Shown here in pieces: positions 6,717 to 15,385 of a stretch of DNA of 25,207 bases. The translations under genes and the position numbers were made by a program. The stretch covers positions 1-25,207 of the forward strand of contig CAJUND010000040.1 in assembly GCA_910587655.1 (NCBI GenBank), in the 5' to 3' direction. The notes beneath the pieces were generated by a model, which saw nothing but the letters and a program-made list of their open reading frames with translations, searched no databases and had not been told where the DNA came from. This stretch comes from an uncultured Agathobacter sp. Its GTDB lineage: Bacteria > Bacillota > Clostridia > Lachnospirales > Lachnospiraceae. Each line of letters starts with the position of its first letter. The first letter of the stretch is position 1.

Positions 6717-8841
6717 GAAGAACGGATACGCAGGCATTGATTATTTCCGGATGCCTGCCGCATTATTAGTCATTGCAATCCATACGTCGCCGCTTGCAGT
6801 GATCAGCGAAACAGGGGATTTTATTCTGACACGGGCGGCAGCAAGGACAGCCGTACCATTTTTTTTCATGACGTCAGGATTTTTCCTGATTTCCAGATAC
6901 ACAAAGGATGAAACGAAACTGGCGGCATTTATAAAAAAAATCCTGCTTATTTATGGGGCGGCAGTTTTACTGTACCTGCCGGTTAATATTTACAACGGTT
7001 ATTTTCAGCAGGAATATCTGCTTCCAAACCTGATAAAGGATCTTGTATGTGACGGCACGCTGTACCATCTGTGGTATCTTCCGGCATCTGTTACGGGTGC
7101 GGCATTCGCGTGGGTTCTGGTAAAAAAATGCGGGTATTTTACTGCCTTTACAGTCACCGTCCTTCTTTATATTACAGGATTATTCGGGGACAGTTATTAC
7201 GGGATTTCCGCTGGTCTGCCAGCTGTCAAAGAATTTTACGGGCTGTTGTTCCAGATATCGGATTATACAAGAAACGGAGTATTTTTTGCGCCGGTATTTT
7301 TTGTACTCGGCGGTTTTCTTGCGGACAGCGGGTACAGGCATACCCTGAAAACATCGCTGTCAGGATTTGCCGCCAGTTTTATGCTGATGCTTATGGAAGC
7401 GCTGACACTGCATCATTTCAGGATGCAGCGTCATGACAGTATGTATCTGTTTCTGCTTCCGTGCATGTACTTTTTATTTCAGGTTCTTTTGCATTTCAGG
7501 GGGAAACGGCTGAAACGGATGGGAACGTTATCGCTGGTTATTTACATCATTCATCCAATGATGATTATTGTGGTCCGTATGTTTGCGGGGTTTTTCCATG
7601 TAAAAAGCCTGCTGGTGGATAACAGCCTTCTTCATTATATTGTAGTCTGTCTGTTATCCGTCCTGTTTTCCCTGGTCGTATGTTTTTTCTGGGAAAAATA
7701 TGTTCTGCGGAAGAACCGACATAATAAAAATACAGAACGGGCATGGATAGAAATTAACCTGGAACATTTAACACATAACGCAGGGATTTTAAGTGATGCG
7801 ATGCCAGAATGCTGTGAGCTTATGGCTGTCGTAAAGGCACATGCATACGGACACGGGGATTTTGAAACGGCGGTCTGCCTTGAGAGAACCGGCGTCCGTG
7901 CATTTGCCGTGGCAACCATTGACGAGGGGATTCGTTTAAGGAAATACGGAATCCGTGGGGAAATACTGGTTCTTGGCTATACTGACGTCTGCCGGGCAGG
8001 AGAACTGAAAAAATATGACCTGATGCAGACAGTGGTTGATTTTTCCTATGCCGGTGCGTTAAATGAGCAGGGGAAGGCAGTTAAGGTACATATAAAAATA
8101 GATACGGGAATGCACCGGCTGGGAATTTCCTGGAAAGATTCCGTGGATGTAAAACTGGTTTTTGCCATGAAAAATATCACGGTGCTTGGAATGTATACGC
8201 ATCTTAGCTGTGCAGACAGTCTGGAACCGGAGGATGTTTCTTTTACAGAAATGCAGTTGAAGCGTTTTTTCGGACTGGCGGATGCCCTTGGAAAAGACTT
8301 ATTAAAAAATGTAAAGCTGCATGTACAAAGCTCTTACGGACTGCTAAACTACCCGGATATTCACTGCCATTATGTCAGGGCGGGGATTGCTTTATACGGT
8401 GTTTCCAGTTCTCCGGATAAAAGAACGAAGCTTTCACTGGATTTGCGTCCGGTTCTTTCATTAAAGAGCAGGGCAGTGCTGGTGCGTGATGTGAAAAAAG
8501 GAGAGAGCGTGGGGTATGGCAGGCAGTTTACGGCAGAGTGTGACAGCAGGATTGCCATTCTGCCGGTGGGATATGCAGACGGTGTGCCGCAAAATCTGTC
8601 CGGTCCGAATGGCAGCGTGTTAATCCGTGGAAAGCAGGTTCCCATTGCAGGAAAAATCTGCATGGACCAGCTTGCTGTGGACATCACAGACACGGAAGCG
8701 GAAACGGGGGATGAGGCGGTACTGGTCTGTGCCGGAAATCATGATTCACTGTCCGCGGCTTCTGTTGCTGAAATCTCCGGCAGTATCAGCAACGAGCTGT
8801 TAAGCCGGCTGGGAGAACGGCTTCCTGTCGTAGTGAAATAA
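6706..8841 (+). CDS. vanT: VanT-type membrane serine/alanine racemase fusion
   Basis: A 711-aa fusion. Residues about 1-335 are a multi-span acyltransferase-3-like membrane domain (GIDYFRMPAALLVIAIHTSP start, then about ten hydrophobic segments). Residues about 345-711 are a fold-type III PLP alanine racemase. The PLP lysine is K377 in AVVKAHAYGHG; RAGIALYG with Y564, VGYGRQF and the GKICMDQ segment are all present. VanT enzymes supply D-Ser (and D-Ala) for D-Ala-D-Ser ligases, with the membrane part thought to take up L-Ser. The length equals known VanT proteins (about 700 aa). The start overlaps the ligase by 11 bases. No VanXY, VanY, VanS or VanR gene is adjacent, so precursor removal and sensing would have to be supplied elsewhere. 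Confidence 0.9.
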   Translation: MMNKKNGYAGIDYFRMPAALLVIAIHTSPLAVISETGDFILTRAAARTAVPFFFMTSGFFLISRYTKDETKLAAFIKKILLIYGAAVLLYLPVNIYNGYFQQEYLLPNLIKDLVCDGTLYHLWYLPASVTGAAFAWVLVKKCGYFTAFTVTVLLYITGLFGDSYYGISAGLPAVKEFYGLLFQISDYTRNGVFFAPVFFVLGGFLADSGYRHTLKTSLSGFAASFMLMLMEALTLHHFRMQRHDSMYLFLLPCMYFLFQVLLHFRGKRLKRMGTLSLVIYIIHPMMIIVVRMFAGFFHVKSLLVDNSLLHYIVVCLLSVLFSLVVCFFWEKYVLRKNRHNKNTERAWIEINLEHLTHNAGILSDAMPECCELMAVVKAHAYGHGDFETAVCLERTGVRAFAVATIDEGIRLRKYGIRGEILVLGYTDVCRAGELKKYDLMQTVVDFSYAGALNEQGKAVKVHIKIDTGMHRLGISWKDSVDVKLVFAMKNITVLGMYTHLSCADSLEPEDVSFTEMQLKRFFGLADALGKDLLKNVKLHVQSSYGLLNYPDIHCHYVRAGIALYGVSSSPDKRTKLSLDLRPVLSLKSRAVLVRDVKKGESVGYGRQFTAECDSRIAILPVGYADGVPQNLSGPNGSVLIRGKQVPIAGKICMDQLAVDITDTEAETGDEAVLVCAGNHDSLSAASVAEISGSISNELLSRLGERLPVVVK

Positions 8842-8889
8842 AAAGCAAAAATCTTACAAAAAAGTCCATGATTTACCTTTGAAAATCAC

Positions 8890-8918
8890 TTGAAATTTCT
8901 GTTTCCGCCTGATATAAT
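8890..8918 (+). promoter_or_regulatory. Strong sigma-A promoter for the secreted protein
   Basis: -35 TTGAAA (8890-8895), a 17-base spacer and -10 TATAAT (8913-8918) with an extended TGA just before it. It lies in the 133-base gap after the racemase and shows that the downstream gene is independently expressed. Confidence 0.8.
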
Positions 8919-8974
8919 GAAAAAAACAAACAGCTGGTTTTTGGTTGAACACGCAGTAAGAAAAGGAGGATTTC

Positions 8975-9679
8975 ATGATGAAAGCGAATAAGAAATTTTT
9001 AACTGCAATGCTTGCAGCCTGCATGGTGATAACTGCATTTCCTGTTTCTGCATCTGCAAGGCCTGCGGTAAAGGTGGAGAAGGTCACCGTGGATACGGAC
9101 AATGATGACTACGATGATTACAAAACGGAAATAGAGGTCGAATTTGCATCAAAGGTCCAGTGGAAGAGGGATGCAAAGATTTCTTCCATAAAGGATAACA
9201 AGGGAGAAACCTACAAAGGCCGTCTGACTGACCTGGATGATGACGAGTGCGAGATTTACATTAAGAACATCAAATACGGACGGACCTATACCATTAAGAT
9301 TTCCGGCGTCAAAAAAAGAGGGGCGTCATCCTACGGTTCCGTTACGGTTAAGGCAAAGGTGCCGAAGCTTGACGGCAGGCTGAAAGTTAAGGAAATTGAG
9401 TATGATGAGGACTATGACGACGGTATGATGGAGTATACCGTTGACATTGAGTTCAACAAAAAGGTACAGCATAAATCAGACAGTTACATTATCATTAAGG
9501 ATAAAAACGGAAAATCCTATTCCACGAAGGATACTTATGTGGACTGGGATGATGATGAATGCGAAGTCTTTTTGTCAAAGGGACTGGAGTACGGAAAAAC
9601 CTACACCTATGAAATTGTAAATGTCAGGGCAAAGGGTGATAAGAGCTATCAGACATTAAAAGGTAATTTCAGGGCATAG
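8975..9679 (+). CDS. Secreted acidic two-repeat protein
   Basis: A 234-aa protein with a clear signal peptide: KANKK, then the hydrophobic LTAMLAACMVITAFPV, with likely cleavage after ASA (about residue 27). The mature part has two related repeats of about 95 residues. Each begins with a D/Y-rich strand (DNDDYDDYKT; DEDYDDGMM), contains a K-V-Q-[WH]-K turn and a DDDECE[IV] segment (LDDDECEIYI; WDDDECEVFL), and ends in a GRTYT/GKTYT strand. The strand pattern suggests Ig-like or fibronectin-like domains, and the Asp clusters may bind calcium (inference). It has no LPXTG or other anchor, so it is probably released or wall-associated. It has an AAGGAGG ribosome site, its own promoter and its own terminator. 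I do not recognise the family. Confidence 0.8.
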   Translation: MMKANKKFLTAMLAACMVITAFPVSASARPAVKVEKVTVDTDNDDYDDYKTEIEVEFASKVQWKRDAKISSIKDNKGETYKGRLTDLDDDECEIYIKNIKYGRTYTIKISGVKKRGASSYGSVTVKAKVPKLDGRLKVKEIEYDEDYDDGMMEYTVDIEFNKKVQHKSDSYIIIKDKNGKSYSTKDTYVDWDDDECEVFLSKGLEYGKTYTYEIVNVRAKGDKSYQTLKGNFRA

Positions 9680-9707
9680 CAGCTGGAATCAATATGTCAG
9701 ACAAAAG

Positions 9708-9746
9708 GGCCGGTAAACTTATATTTTTAAGTTTACCGGTCTTTTT
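9708..9746 (+). terminator. Rho-independent terminator of the secreted-protein gene
   Basis: An 11-bp perfect stem, CCGGTAAACTT (9710-9720) / AAGTTTACCGG (9729-9739), followed by TCTTTTT. Confidence 0.85.
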
Positions 9747-9774
9747 CAGTGTCTGTTATCGTCCGGGTAGAGCG

Positions 9775-9792
9775 GTAGAATCCGGATTCTAC
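9775..9792. promoter_or_regulatory. Perfect 18-bp palindrome, probable operator
   Basis: GTAGAATCC/GGATTCTAC is perfectly symmetric over 18 bp. It lies 10 bp upstream of the -35 of the XRE-transporter operon. The XRE protein encoded 58 bases downstream is the obvious candidate to bind it (inference). Confidence 0.55.
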
Positions 9793-9802
9793 TACAAATC
9801 GG

Positions 9803-9831
9803 TTGTGTTTATGTACAGGAAAATGTATAGT
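9803..9831 (+). promoter_or_regulatory. Promoter of the XRE-ABC transporter operon
   Basis: -35 TTGTGT (9803-9808), a 17-base spacer and -10 TATAGT (9826-9831), ending 18 bases before the start codon at 9850. Confidence 0.6.
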
Positions 9832-9849
9832 GGCAAAAAGGAGGTTGAC

Positions 9850-10617
9850 ATGTTAAATCAGGAAAAGACCGGCAGTTATATTGCCGAAAAAAGAAGGCAG
9901 ACTGGAATGACGCAGAAGGAACTTGCGGAAAAGCTTGGAAGGTCGGACAAGGCGGTTTCCAAATGGGAACGGGGAAAAAGTATGCCGGACCCGGCAGTGA
10001 TGGAGGAGCTGTGCAGTTTACTGAATATCAGTATCAACGAATTTCTGTCTGGCGAGGATATTAGGAATGAGGTTTACTTTAACAGGGCAGAAGAAAACAT
10101 GAAAGTGTTTGTAAAGGAGAGAAGCATCATAAAAAGAAGCACCTGGATTTTAATTGCTGCCCTTGCCGCCGGATTTCTTTTTATACTGCTGGGACTGTAT
10201 GCGGTCAGCTTAAATATCAGCGGCGTATACGATATTGCATTTTTTATTGATATTCCGTCCTTATTGTTTCTGTTTGGAATGGTACTTGTGCTTCTTGTTT
10301 TATCAGGGGCGGCTGGCGATTTTTTCTGTGCGTTTTCCATCTGCTTCAAAAAAAGAAAGCCGGATAGGGAAGAGGCTGTAAAATCGGTGCGCGCCGTAAA
10401 AATGGTGCTGGTACTGAATCTTTTATCATCCGCATTTATTTTTACGGGAAATATGGTTCTGGCGTCCGGTCTGGGACAGGAGGAGTTTCTGCAAAAAGTT
10501 GCGTATTTCTTTGTTCCGGTATGGTATGGTATATTTTCAGACCTCGTACTGGTTCCTTTTCTTTTCCGGTTTTACAGCAGTAATGACAAATATCTGGATG
10601 AGGGGGAGGATACATGA
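9850..10617 (+). CDS. XRE regulator fused to a four-helix membrane domain
   Basis: A 255-aa protein. Residues about 8-65 are an XRE HTH (GMTQKELAEKLGRSDKAVSKW, then a LLNISINEFLSG helix). The C-terminal part has four hydrophobic segments at about 100-122 (TWILIAALAAGFLFILLG), 133-160, 182-205 and 216-238, so the regulator is predicted to sit in the membrane. Start 9850 follows AAAGGAGG; the longer frame starting at 9694 covers the terminator and promoter and is excluded. Its stop overlaps the start of the permease gene as ATGA. A membrane-bound DNA-binding protein paired with a BceAB-like transporter suggests one-component sensing of the transporter's substrate or state in place of a two-component system (inference). 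Confidence 0.88.
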   Translation: MLNQEKTGSYIAEKRRQTGMTQKELAEKLGRSDKAVSKWERGKSMPDPAVMEELCSLLNISINEFLSGEDIRNEVYFNRAEENMKVFVKERSIIKRSTWILIAALAAGFLFILLGLYAVSLNISGVYDIAFFIDIPSLLFLFGMVLVLLVLSGAAGDFFCAFSICFKKRKPDREEAVKSVRAVKMVLVLNLLSSAFIFTGNMVLASGLGQEEFLQKVAYFFVPVWYGIFSDLVLVPFLFRFYSSNDKYLDEGEDT

Positions 10618-12476
10618 ACAAAATTTCTTTATTTTTAAAATTGTACCGGAAGAAACATCTGGAAAATACCATTTTGTTTCTTCTGTTTACACTGCTGGCA
10701 GCAACCGTATCCATGGTGCTGTTTGTGCAGGAAAACCACACGCAGCTGCTGCAGAACCAGGCAGCGGTGTACGGGCTGGAAATTGACAGGGACTCATTTG
10801 CCATTCAGGGAACAGAAAATATACTGGGATTCATTGCTGTTGCAGCCATGTTTGTTGGTGCGGCAGGAACGATGTGCCTGATTGGTTTTCGGAACCAGTC
10901 CCGGAAAAAAGCAGTTGTTATGATGCATATTTATGGTATGACAAAACAGGATCTGGCGGTAAAGGCGCTTGTGGATACCGCCATTTATGCGCTGTCATCT
11001 TTTGCAGGCTGCGGACTGGGCTATGTTCTTTTTCTTCACTTTTCAAGAAATATTCTTCATACGGAAACGGTGCTTCTTTTTTCTGTTTCTGTATTATTAA
11101 AAACATTTGTACTGATATCCTTTATCGTTTTTTTCGGAAATCTGTATACGGATTTTCGGCTGACGGAACAGGTCGTACAGATTCTGTACCAGAGAAAGGG
11201 AAGCAGAAAGAAACATCATTTTTGTATTCCTGCAGTGACTGCGGCAGGAATGATTCTGTATTCGCTTTTTGTATTCCATATAAAGAAAAAATATCTGTTT
11301 GTGGCAGGTATGGCTGCAGCGATTCTGACGGGAATACTGTTTTTCATGTTTCATCTGTTCTTTGGTGTTTTTACAAAACAGCGGAGAAAAAGCAGAAAGA
11401 TTAAAACCATCAATAACCTGGGATTTTGTTTTCTGTGCAGCAGGAACAGACGGGATGCGCTTTTGTCCATTGTGATATCGGCTGGTACGGTTCTTTTGTG
11501 TATTGTTGCAAATATTGTATTTAATACCAGCGGTATGTTAAGAAGCGCCTACCGGGATAATATGGGCTATACCATTGCTGTATTAATGGATGATTTCAGT
11601 AAGCAGAAGCAGGTGAAAGAAAAACTGGATGAAACAGGGATCATATATACGTTTGCTTATTCCAGACTGGTGGACTATTCGCAGTTAAACGGAATGCAGG
11701 GGGAGGAGGGAGCGTTCTGGGCGTTTTTAGTTGAGGACCAGACGGACGGCAATTTTCATTTTTCGGTTCCGGAAAACAGCTTTCGGGCAGAAAATTATTT
11801 TTATTACCGCTGCGGATGTTCAGACGGGGAAATAACAGATATTTTCGGAGCAGAAAGCGTCTGTCTCGGACACCTGACGGATAACCAGTATTTAGGACTT
11901 GTCCCTTACAGCTTTGTGTTAAACAGCAGCGACTGGAAGTACGGGGTGGATGATACCTGGGATGCCGTTTTTCTCATTGACGCCACAGTGGCGGAAGAGG
12001 AAAAAATCAGGCAGGAGCTTAGCGGTTTTTCCTGCCATGTGGAGTCCGCTTCGTCTTTGATTGAAGAAGTGGTACAGCTGTTAAAGGATTATCTGGATAT
12101 TATTGTGCTGCTTTGCAGTATGCTCGTGCTTGTAACAGTATCCATATTTTATACGGTAATTGAAAACGACCTTACGGAAAGAAAAACAGAGCTTTATTTA
12201 TATAAGGTATTCGGTGCGTCCCCGGCAGAAGCGAGGAAGGTGGTTTTTTATGAATATACAGAAATTGCGCTTGTTTCTTCGTTTGCAGTGTCTTTTACTG
12301 TTATGGTGTGTGCAGAACTGTACTTTTATTTCGGAGTGAAAAAACACTTTCCGCTGTCCATACCCGTCATACTACTGACTACAGCCGCAGCCGTTATTTT
12401 TATATTTGCGTGCTGTGCGGCAGCGGGATATATCAATGAAAAAAGAACAGGAACGGAGGTTATCAGGGATGAGTAA
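10614..12476 (+). CDS. FtsX/BceB-type ABC transporter permease
   Basis: A 620-aa membrane protein with ten predicted helices and one large extracellular domain of about 190 residues between helices 7 (DALLSIVISAGTVLLCIVAN) and 8 (DIIVLLCSMLVLVTVSIFY). That is the BceB/VraG topology of antimicrobial-peptide detoxification permeases. The N-terminal helix pattern and the FtsX-type end (ERKTELYLYKVFGASPAEA, a coupling-like segment) agree. It overlaps the regulator upstream by 4 bases and the ATPase downstream by 8, so translation is coupled. The likely role is removal or sensing of a cell-envelope-targeting peptide; the substrate is unknown. Confidence 0.85.
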   Translation: MNKISLFLKLYRKKHLENTILFLLFTLLAATVSMVLFVQENHTQLLQNQAAVYGLEIDRDSFAIQGTENILGFIAVAAMFVGAAGTMCLIGFRNQSRKKAVVMMHIYGMTKQDLAVKALVDTAIYALSSFAGCGLGYVLFLHFSRNILHTETVLLFSVSVLLKTFVLISFIVFFGNLYTDFRLTEQVVQILYQRKGSRKKHHFCIPAVTAAGMILYSLFVFHIKKKYLFVAGMAAAILTGILFFMFHLFFGVFTKQRRKSRKIKTINNLGFCFLCSRNRRDALLSIVISAGTVLLCIVANIVFNTSGMLRSAYRDNMGYTIAVLMDDFSKQKQVKEKLDETGIIYTFAYSRLVDYSQLNGMQGEEGAFWAFLVEDQTDGNFHFSVPENSFRAENYFYYRCGCSDGEITDIFGAESVCLGHLTDNQYLGLVPYSFVLNSSDWKYGVDDTWDAVFLIDATVAEEEKIRQELSGFSCHVESASSLIEEVVQLLKDYLDIIVLLCSMLVLVTVSIFYTVIENDLTERKTELYLYKVFGASPAEARKVVFYEYTEIALVSSFAVSFTVMVCAELYFYFGVKKHFPLSIPVILLTTAAAVIFIFACCAAAGYINEKRTGTEVIRDE

Positions 12477-13152
12477 TGAAAAAATCGCGCTGGAAATAAA
12501 CCATGTGGAAAAAATCATTGAAAACGGAAGGCAGAAAAATGTAATATTAAAGGACATTTCCTTTCAGCTGGAAGAGGGAACGGTGACGGCAATTGTCGGA
12601 AAAAGCGGCAGCGGAAAAAGTACGCTTTTAACCATTGCAGGAGGCATTGACGCGCCGACTAAGGGAACGGTGTTACTGTTTGGAAAAGATTATTACAGGA
12701 TGAAACCGTCGGAGCAGGAGCGTTTCCGGAATGAAAATATCGGACTGCTGTTTCAGAATTACCATCTGATTTCAGAACTGACCTGTGAGGAGAATATCAG
12801 GATGCCGGTCTGTTTTTCAAAAAACGCGAGCCGGTTTGATGAGAAAAATTTAAATACCTGGATAAAAAAAGTGGGGCTTAATGATAAGCGTTATCTGTTT
12901 CCTGCACAGATGTCAGGAGGGGAACAGCAGAGAACGGCGATTTTAAGGGCAATTGTAAACCATCCGAAAATTCTGTTTGCAGATGAACCGACAGGGGCGC
13001 TGGATTCCGGGACCGGCAATAAGATTATTCGTTTTCTGGCGGGATATGCGCATAATTCCGGTACAACGGTTCTGCTTGTAACCCATGACATGGATATTGC
13101 CGCGCAGTGCGACCGGATAATCGAGATGGCGGACGGGGAAATTGCGGGCTGA
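12469..13152 (+). CDS. ABC transporter ATPase, BceA/MacB-LolD type
   Basis: A 227-aa nucleotide-binding subunit with Walker A GKSGSGKST (about residues 45-53), Q-loop FQNYHLI, signature MSGGEQQRT, Walker B ILFADEPTGALD and switch His LVTHD. The sequence style is the LolD/MacB/BceA branch that pairs with FtsX-type permeases. Start 12469 follows ACGGAGG; the upstream frame lies inside the permease gene. It is the last gene of the regulator-permease-ATPase operon. A T-rich stretch follows at 13159-13164 but no convincing hairpin was found, and the next gene has its own promoter. Confidence 0.92.
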   Translation: MSNEKIALEINHVEKIIENGRQKNVILKDISFQLEEGTVTAIVGKSGSGKSTLLTIAGGIDAPTKGTVLLFGKDYYRMKPSEQERFRNENIGLLFQNYHLISELTCEENIRMPVCFSKNASRFDEKNLNTWIKKVGLNDKRYLFPAQMSGGEQQRTAILRAIVNHPKILFADEPTGALDSGTGNKIIRFLAGYAHNSGTTVLLVTHDMDIAAQCDRIIEMADGEIAG

Positions 13153-13189
13153 AACGTCTTTTTTCTCACTGATAATCACATGTTCCGGC

Positions 13190-13218
13190 TTGTCTTATAT
13201 CCAAAAATATGGTATTAT
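13190..13218 (+). promoter_or_regulatory. Extended -10 promoter of the EAL gene
   Basis: -35 TTGTCT (13190-13195), a 17-base spacer and -10 TATTAT (13213-13218) with TGG before it (extended -10). It lies downstream of an in-frame ATG at 13180, which therefore cannot be the start used from this promoter. Confidence 0.6.
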
Positions 13219-13287
13219 TCACTTACATCTACAGACTGTGGCATACCCATGACACAGACAGCAGTTATCAGGGTGAAAGGGTATCAG

Positions 13288-15210
13288 ATGGAAAAAATAC
13301 TATATTTTGACTATTGCACAATTCCGGTTTTAATTATCGTATTGTTTGCAACACTGATGAGAAAGATGACAAAAGGGCTGGCAAACCGGCTGTTTATCAC
13401 CATAATAATTTTAAGCTGTATCAATACAGTATTTGATCTGGGAATGGAGTTTATGAACGGGGATGATGAGAATGTTATTCTGTCGGTATGCTCCTATGGA
13501 TATTATACATTACGGAACGGAACGGTGGTTTTGTACGCGCTGTTTTTATTTGCGATTACAAGAACCTGGTACCGGCTGAAATCAGCTGCCTTAAAGGTGG
13601 CGATTGCCGCGCCTTATGCCGTGATTCTGCTTCTGCTGTTTACGAATCCGCTTACAAATAAAATATTTGTTATTTCAGAAGAAAATGTATGCGAGAGAGG
13701 TGAATGGCTGATTATTTTTTATGCTATTACGGCATTATATGCAGTCGGGGAATTATTGTATCTGGTTTACTGCAAGCGCTTTCTGGGAATTGACAAATGG
13801 GTTGCGCTGATGTCTCTGCTGGTTTTGTCTTTTATTGCAGTTATGGTGCAGTTATTCTATCCGCAGATACTTTTGGAAATGTTTGCAAATTCCATTGCAC
13901 TGCTTTTGGTTGCCCTTCTGGTATTAAGACCGGAGGAAATGCTAAGTTCTACGGTGGGATTGTTAAGCTGGAAAGCATATAAGATGGAACTGAAAAAGAT
14001 TATTGCAACAAAACAGCCGGTGCAGATTGCCGTGGTCCGGTTTGTCAATGCCTATGAAATCCTGACCTATCTGGGGGAGGACAGGTATTATTCCTATATG
14101 CACAGCGTAGCGGAGCAGGTAAACCAGTTATACAAAAAGGTATATTTTGAACTGTATTTTGAGCATCCGGACAATATGTACATCGTCTTTGACAGCACTG
14201 ATTACCAGGTGGAGGAAGAAACACAAAAGCTCTATGATCTGATTATGGATAAAATGAAAGAGATTGACAGCAGCGGAATCCTTCCGGAGCCACGCATCTG
14301 TATTATCCGCTATCCAGAGGATCTGGAGCGTTATGAGGATATTGTGGTCCTGGGACATAAGTTCCACGGTCTGATACCGTATGAGCAGACGTTCTGCAGG
14401 GCGTCCGACATTATTGGTACAAAGGATTTTGAGATTGGAAGCAACATGGACAGCATTTTAAACCGTGCCATTACCAGACAGTCGTTTGAAATGTATTACC
14501 AGCCAATCTATTCCATAAAAGAAAAGAAGTTTGTGTCAGCCGAGGCGTTAATCAGGCTCAATGATCTGGAACACGGATTTATTTCCCCGGCGGTGTTTAT
14601 TCCGGCGGCGGAAAGTAAAGGGCTGATACTTCCGATTGGCGATTTTGTTCTGGAATCCGTATACCGTTTTATATCGGAGCTGGATTTTGAAAGGCTTGGA
14701 CTTAAGTACATAGAAGTCAATCTGTCAGTGGCGCAGTGTCTGCAGAAGGACCTGCCGCAGAAAATAGAACAACTGGAAAAGAAATACCAGGTGTCGCCGG
14801 ACAGGATAAATTTTGAAATCACAGAAACCACATATGAGAACATCGGTGATGTGATACATGAAAACCTGCAGGCAATTACAGCAAGGGGCTACAGCTTTTC
14901 CCTGGATGATTACGGAACGGGATATTCCAATATCCAGAGGGTTTCCAGGCTGCCTCTTAAGATTATTAAAATTGATAAAACAATGGTGGATGACATGGAT
15001 ACCCCGGACGGAATGACAATTATGAGAAATACGGTCCGGATGATGAAGGAAATCAAAAAGGAGCTGGTTGTGGAGGGTGTGGAACAGGCAGAACCGCTGG
15101 AACAGCTGGCTGCCATGAACTGTGATTACATCCAGGGATTTTATTTTTCCAGGCCGCTGCCGCAGAAAGAGTTTGTAAAGTTTATAATGGAACATAATGG
15201 TGTCATGTAA
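13288..15210 (+). CDS. Membrane-bound c-di-GMP phosphodiesterase (EAL domain)
   Basis: A 640-aa protein. The N-terminal region of about 220 residues has seven or so hydrophobic segments (LIIVLFATLM, LYALFLFAITR, VAIAAPYAVILLLLF and others). A middle region (about 225-385) has the size and strand pattern of a degenerate GGDEF domain with no GGDEF motif visible. The C-terminal EAL domain (about 392-640) is complete: EAL at 419-421 (VSAEALIRL), FEITET, LDDYGTGYSN, KIDKTMVDD, VVEGVE and QGFYFSRPLP. The catalytic metal and base residues therefore look intact, and it should hydrolyse c-di-GMP to pGpG at the membrane. Start 13288 has AAAGGG upstream; ATG 13250 is an alternative. It is monocistronic, with its own promoter and terminator. 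Confidence 0.9.
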   Translation: MEKILYFDYCTIPVLIIVLFATLMRKMTKGLANRLFITIIILSCINTVFDLGMEFMNGDDENVILSVCSYGYYTLRNGTVVLYALFLFAITRTWYRLKSAALKVAIAAPYAVILLLLFTNPLTNKIFVISEENVCERGEWLIIFYAITALYAVGELLYLVYCKRFLGIDKWVALMSLLVLSFIAVMVQLFYPQILLEMFANSIALLLVALLVLRPEEMLSSTVGLLSWKAYKMELKKIIATKQPVQIAVVRFVNAYEILTYLGEDRYYSYMHSVAEQVNQLYKKVYFELYFEHPDNMYIVFDSTDYQVEEETQKLYDLIMDKMKEIDSSGILPEPRICIIRYPEDLERYEDIVVLGHKFHGLIPYEQTFCRASDIIGTKDFEIGSNMDSILNRAITRQSFEMYYQPIYSIKEKKFVSAEALIRLNDLEHGFISPAVFIPAAESKGLILPIGDFVLESVYRFISELDFERLGLKYIEVNLSVAQCLQKDLPQKIEQLEKKYQVSPDRINFEITETTYENIGDVIHENLQAITARGYSFSLDDYGTGYSNIQRVSRLPLKIIKIDKTMVDDMDTPDGMTIMRNTVRMMKEIKKELVVEGVEQAEPLEQLAAMNCDYIQGFYFSRPLPQKEFVKFIMEHNGVM

Positions 15211-15231
15211 TATCCATGTATTGTATGATAT

Positions 15232-15260
15232 AACGGCTGTCCGGCGGACAGCCGTTTTTT
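15232..15260 (+). terminator. Rho-independent terminator after the EAL gene
   Basis: A perfect 11-bp GC-rich stem, AACGGCTGTCC / GGACAGCCGTT, with a GGC loop and a T tail. Confidence 0.9.
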
Positions 15261-15385
15261 GTACAAAAGTTTCGTAAAGAACCTGTAAATAATAAAATTT
15301 TTTTGACTTTTTCGGATGCTCACTCGTTATACCAGATAGAACAGACAGATGATACCACGGTGTACTGCCGGAGGGAGGTGGTTTT

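Noticed and set aside
5438..8943. A 12-base match AGCTGGTTTTTG in two leaders (5438 and 8932)
   Set aside because: Too short and AT-rich to claim a shared regulatory element; the flanking bases differ.
9694..9849. N-terminal extension of the XRE-membrane regulator
   Set aside because: It covers the terminator hairpin, the palindrome and the promoter, and the ribosome site fits ATG 9850.
13180..13287. Upstream start of the EAL protein
   Set aside because: ATG 13180 lies before the promoter -35 and has no ribosome site.
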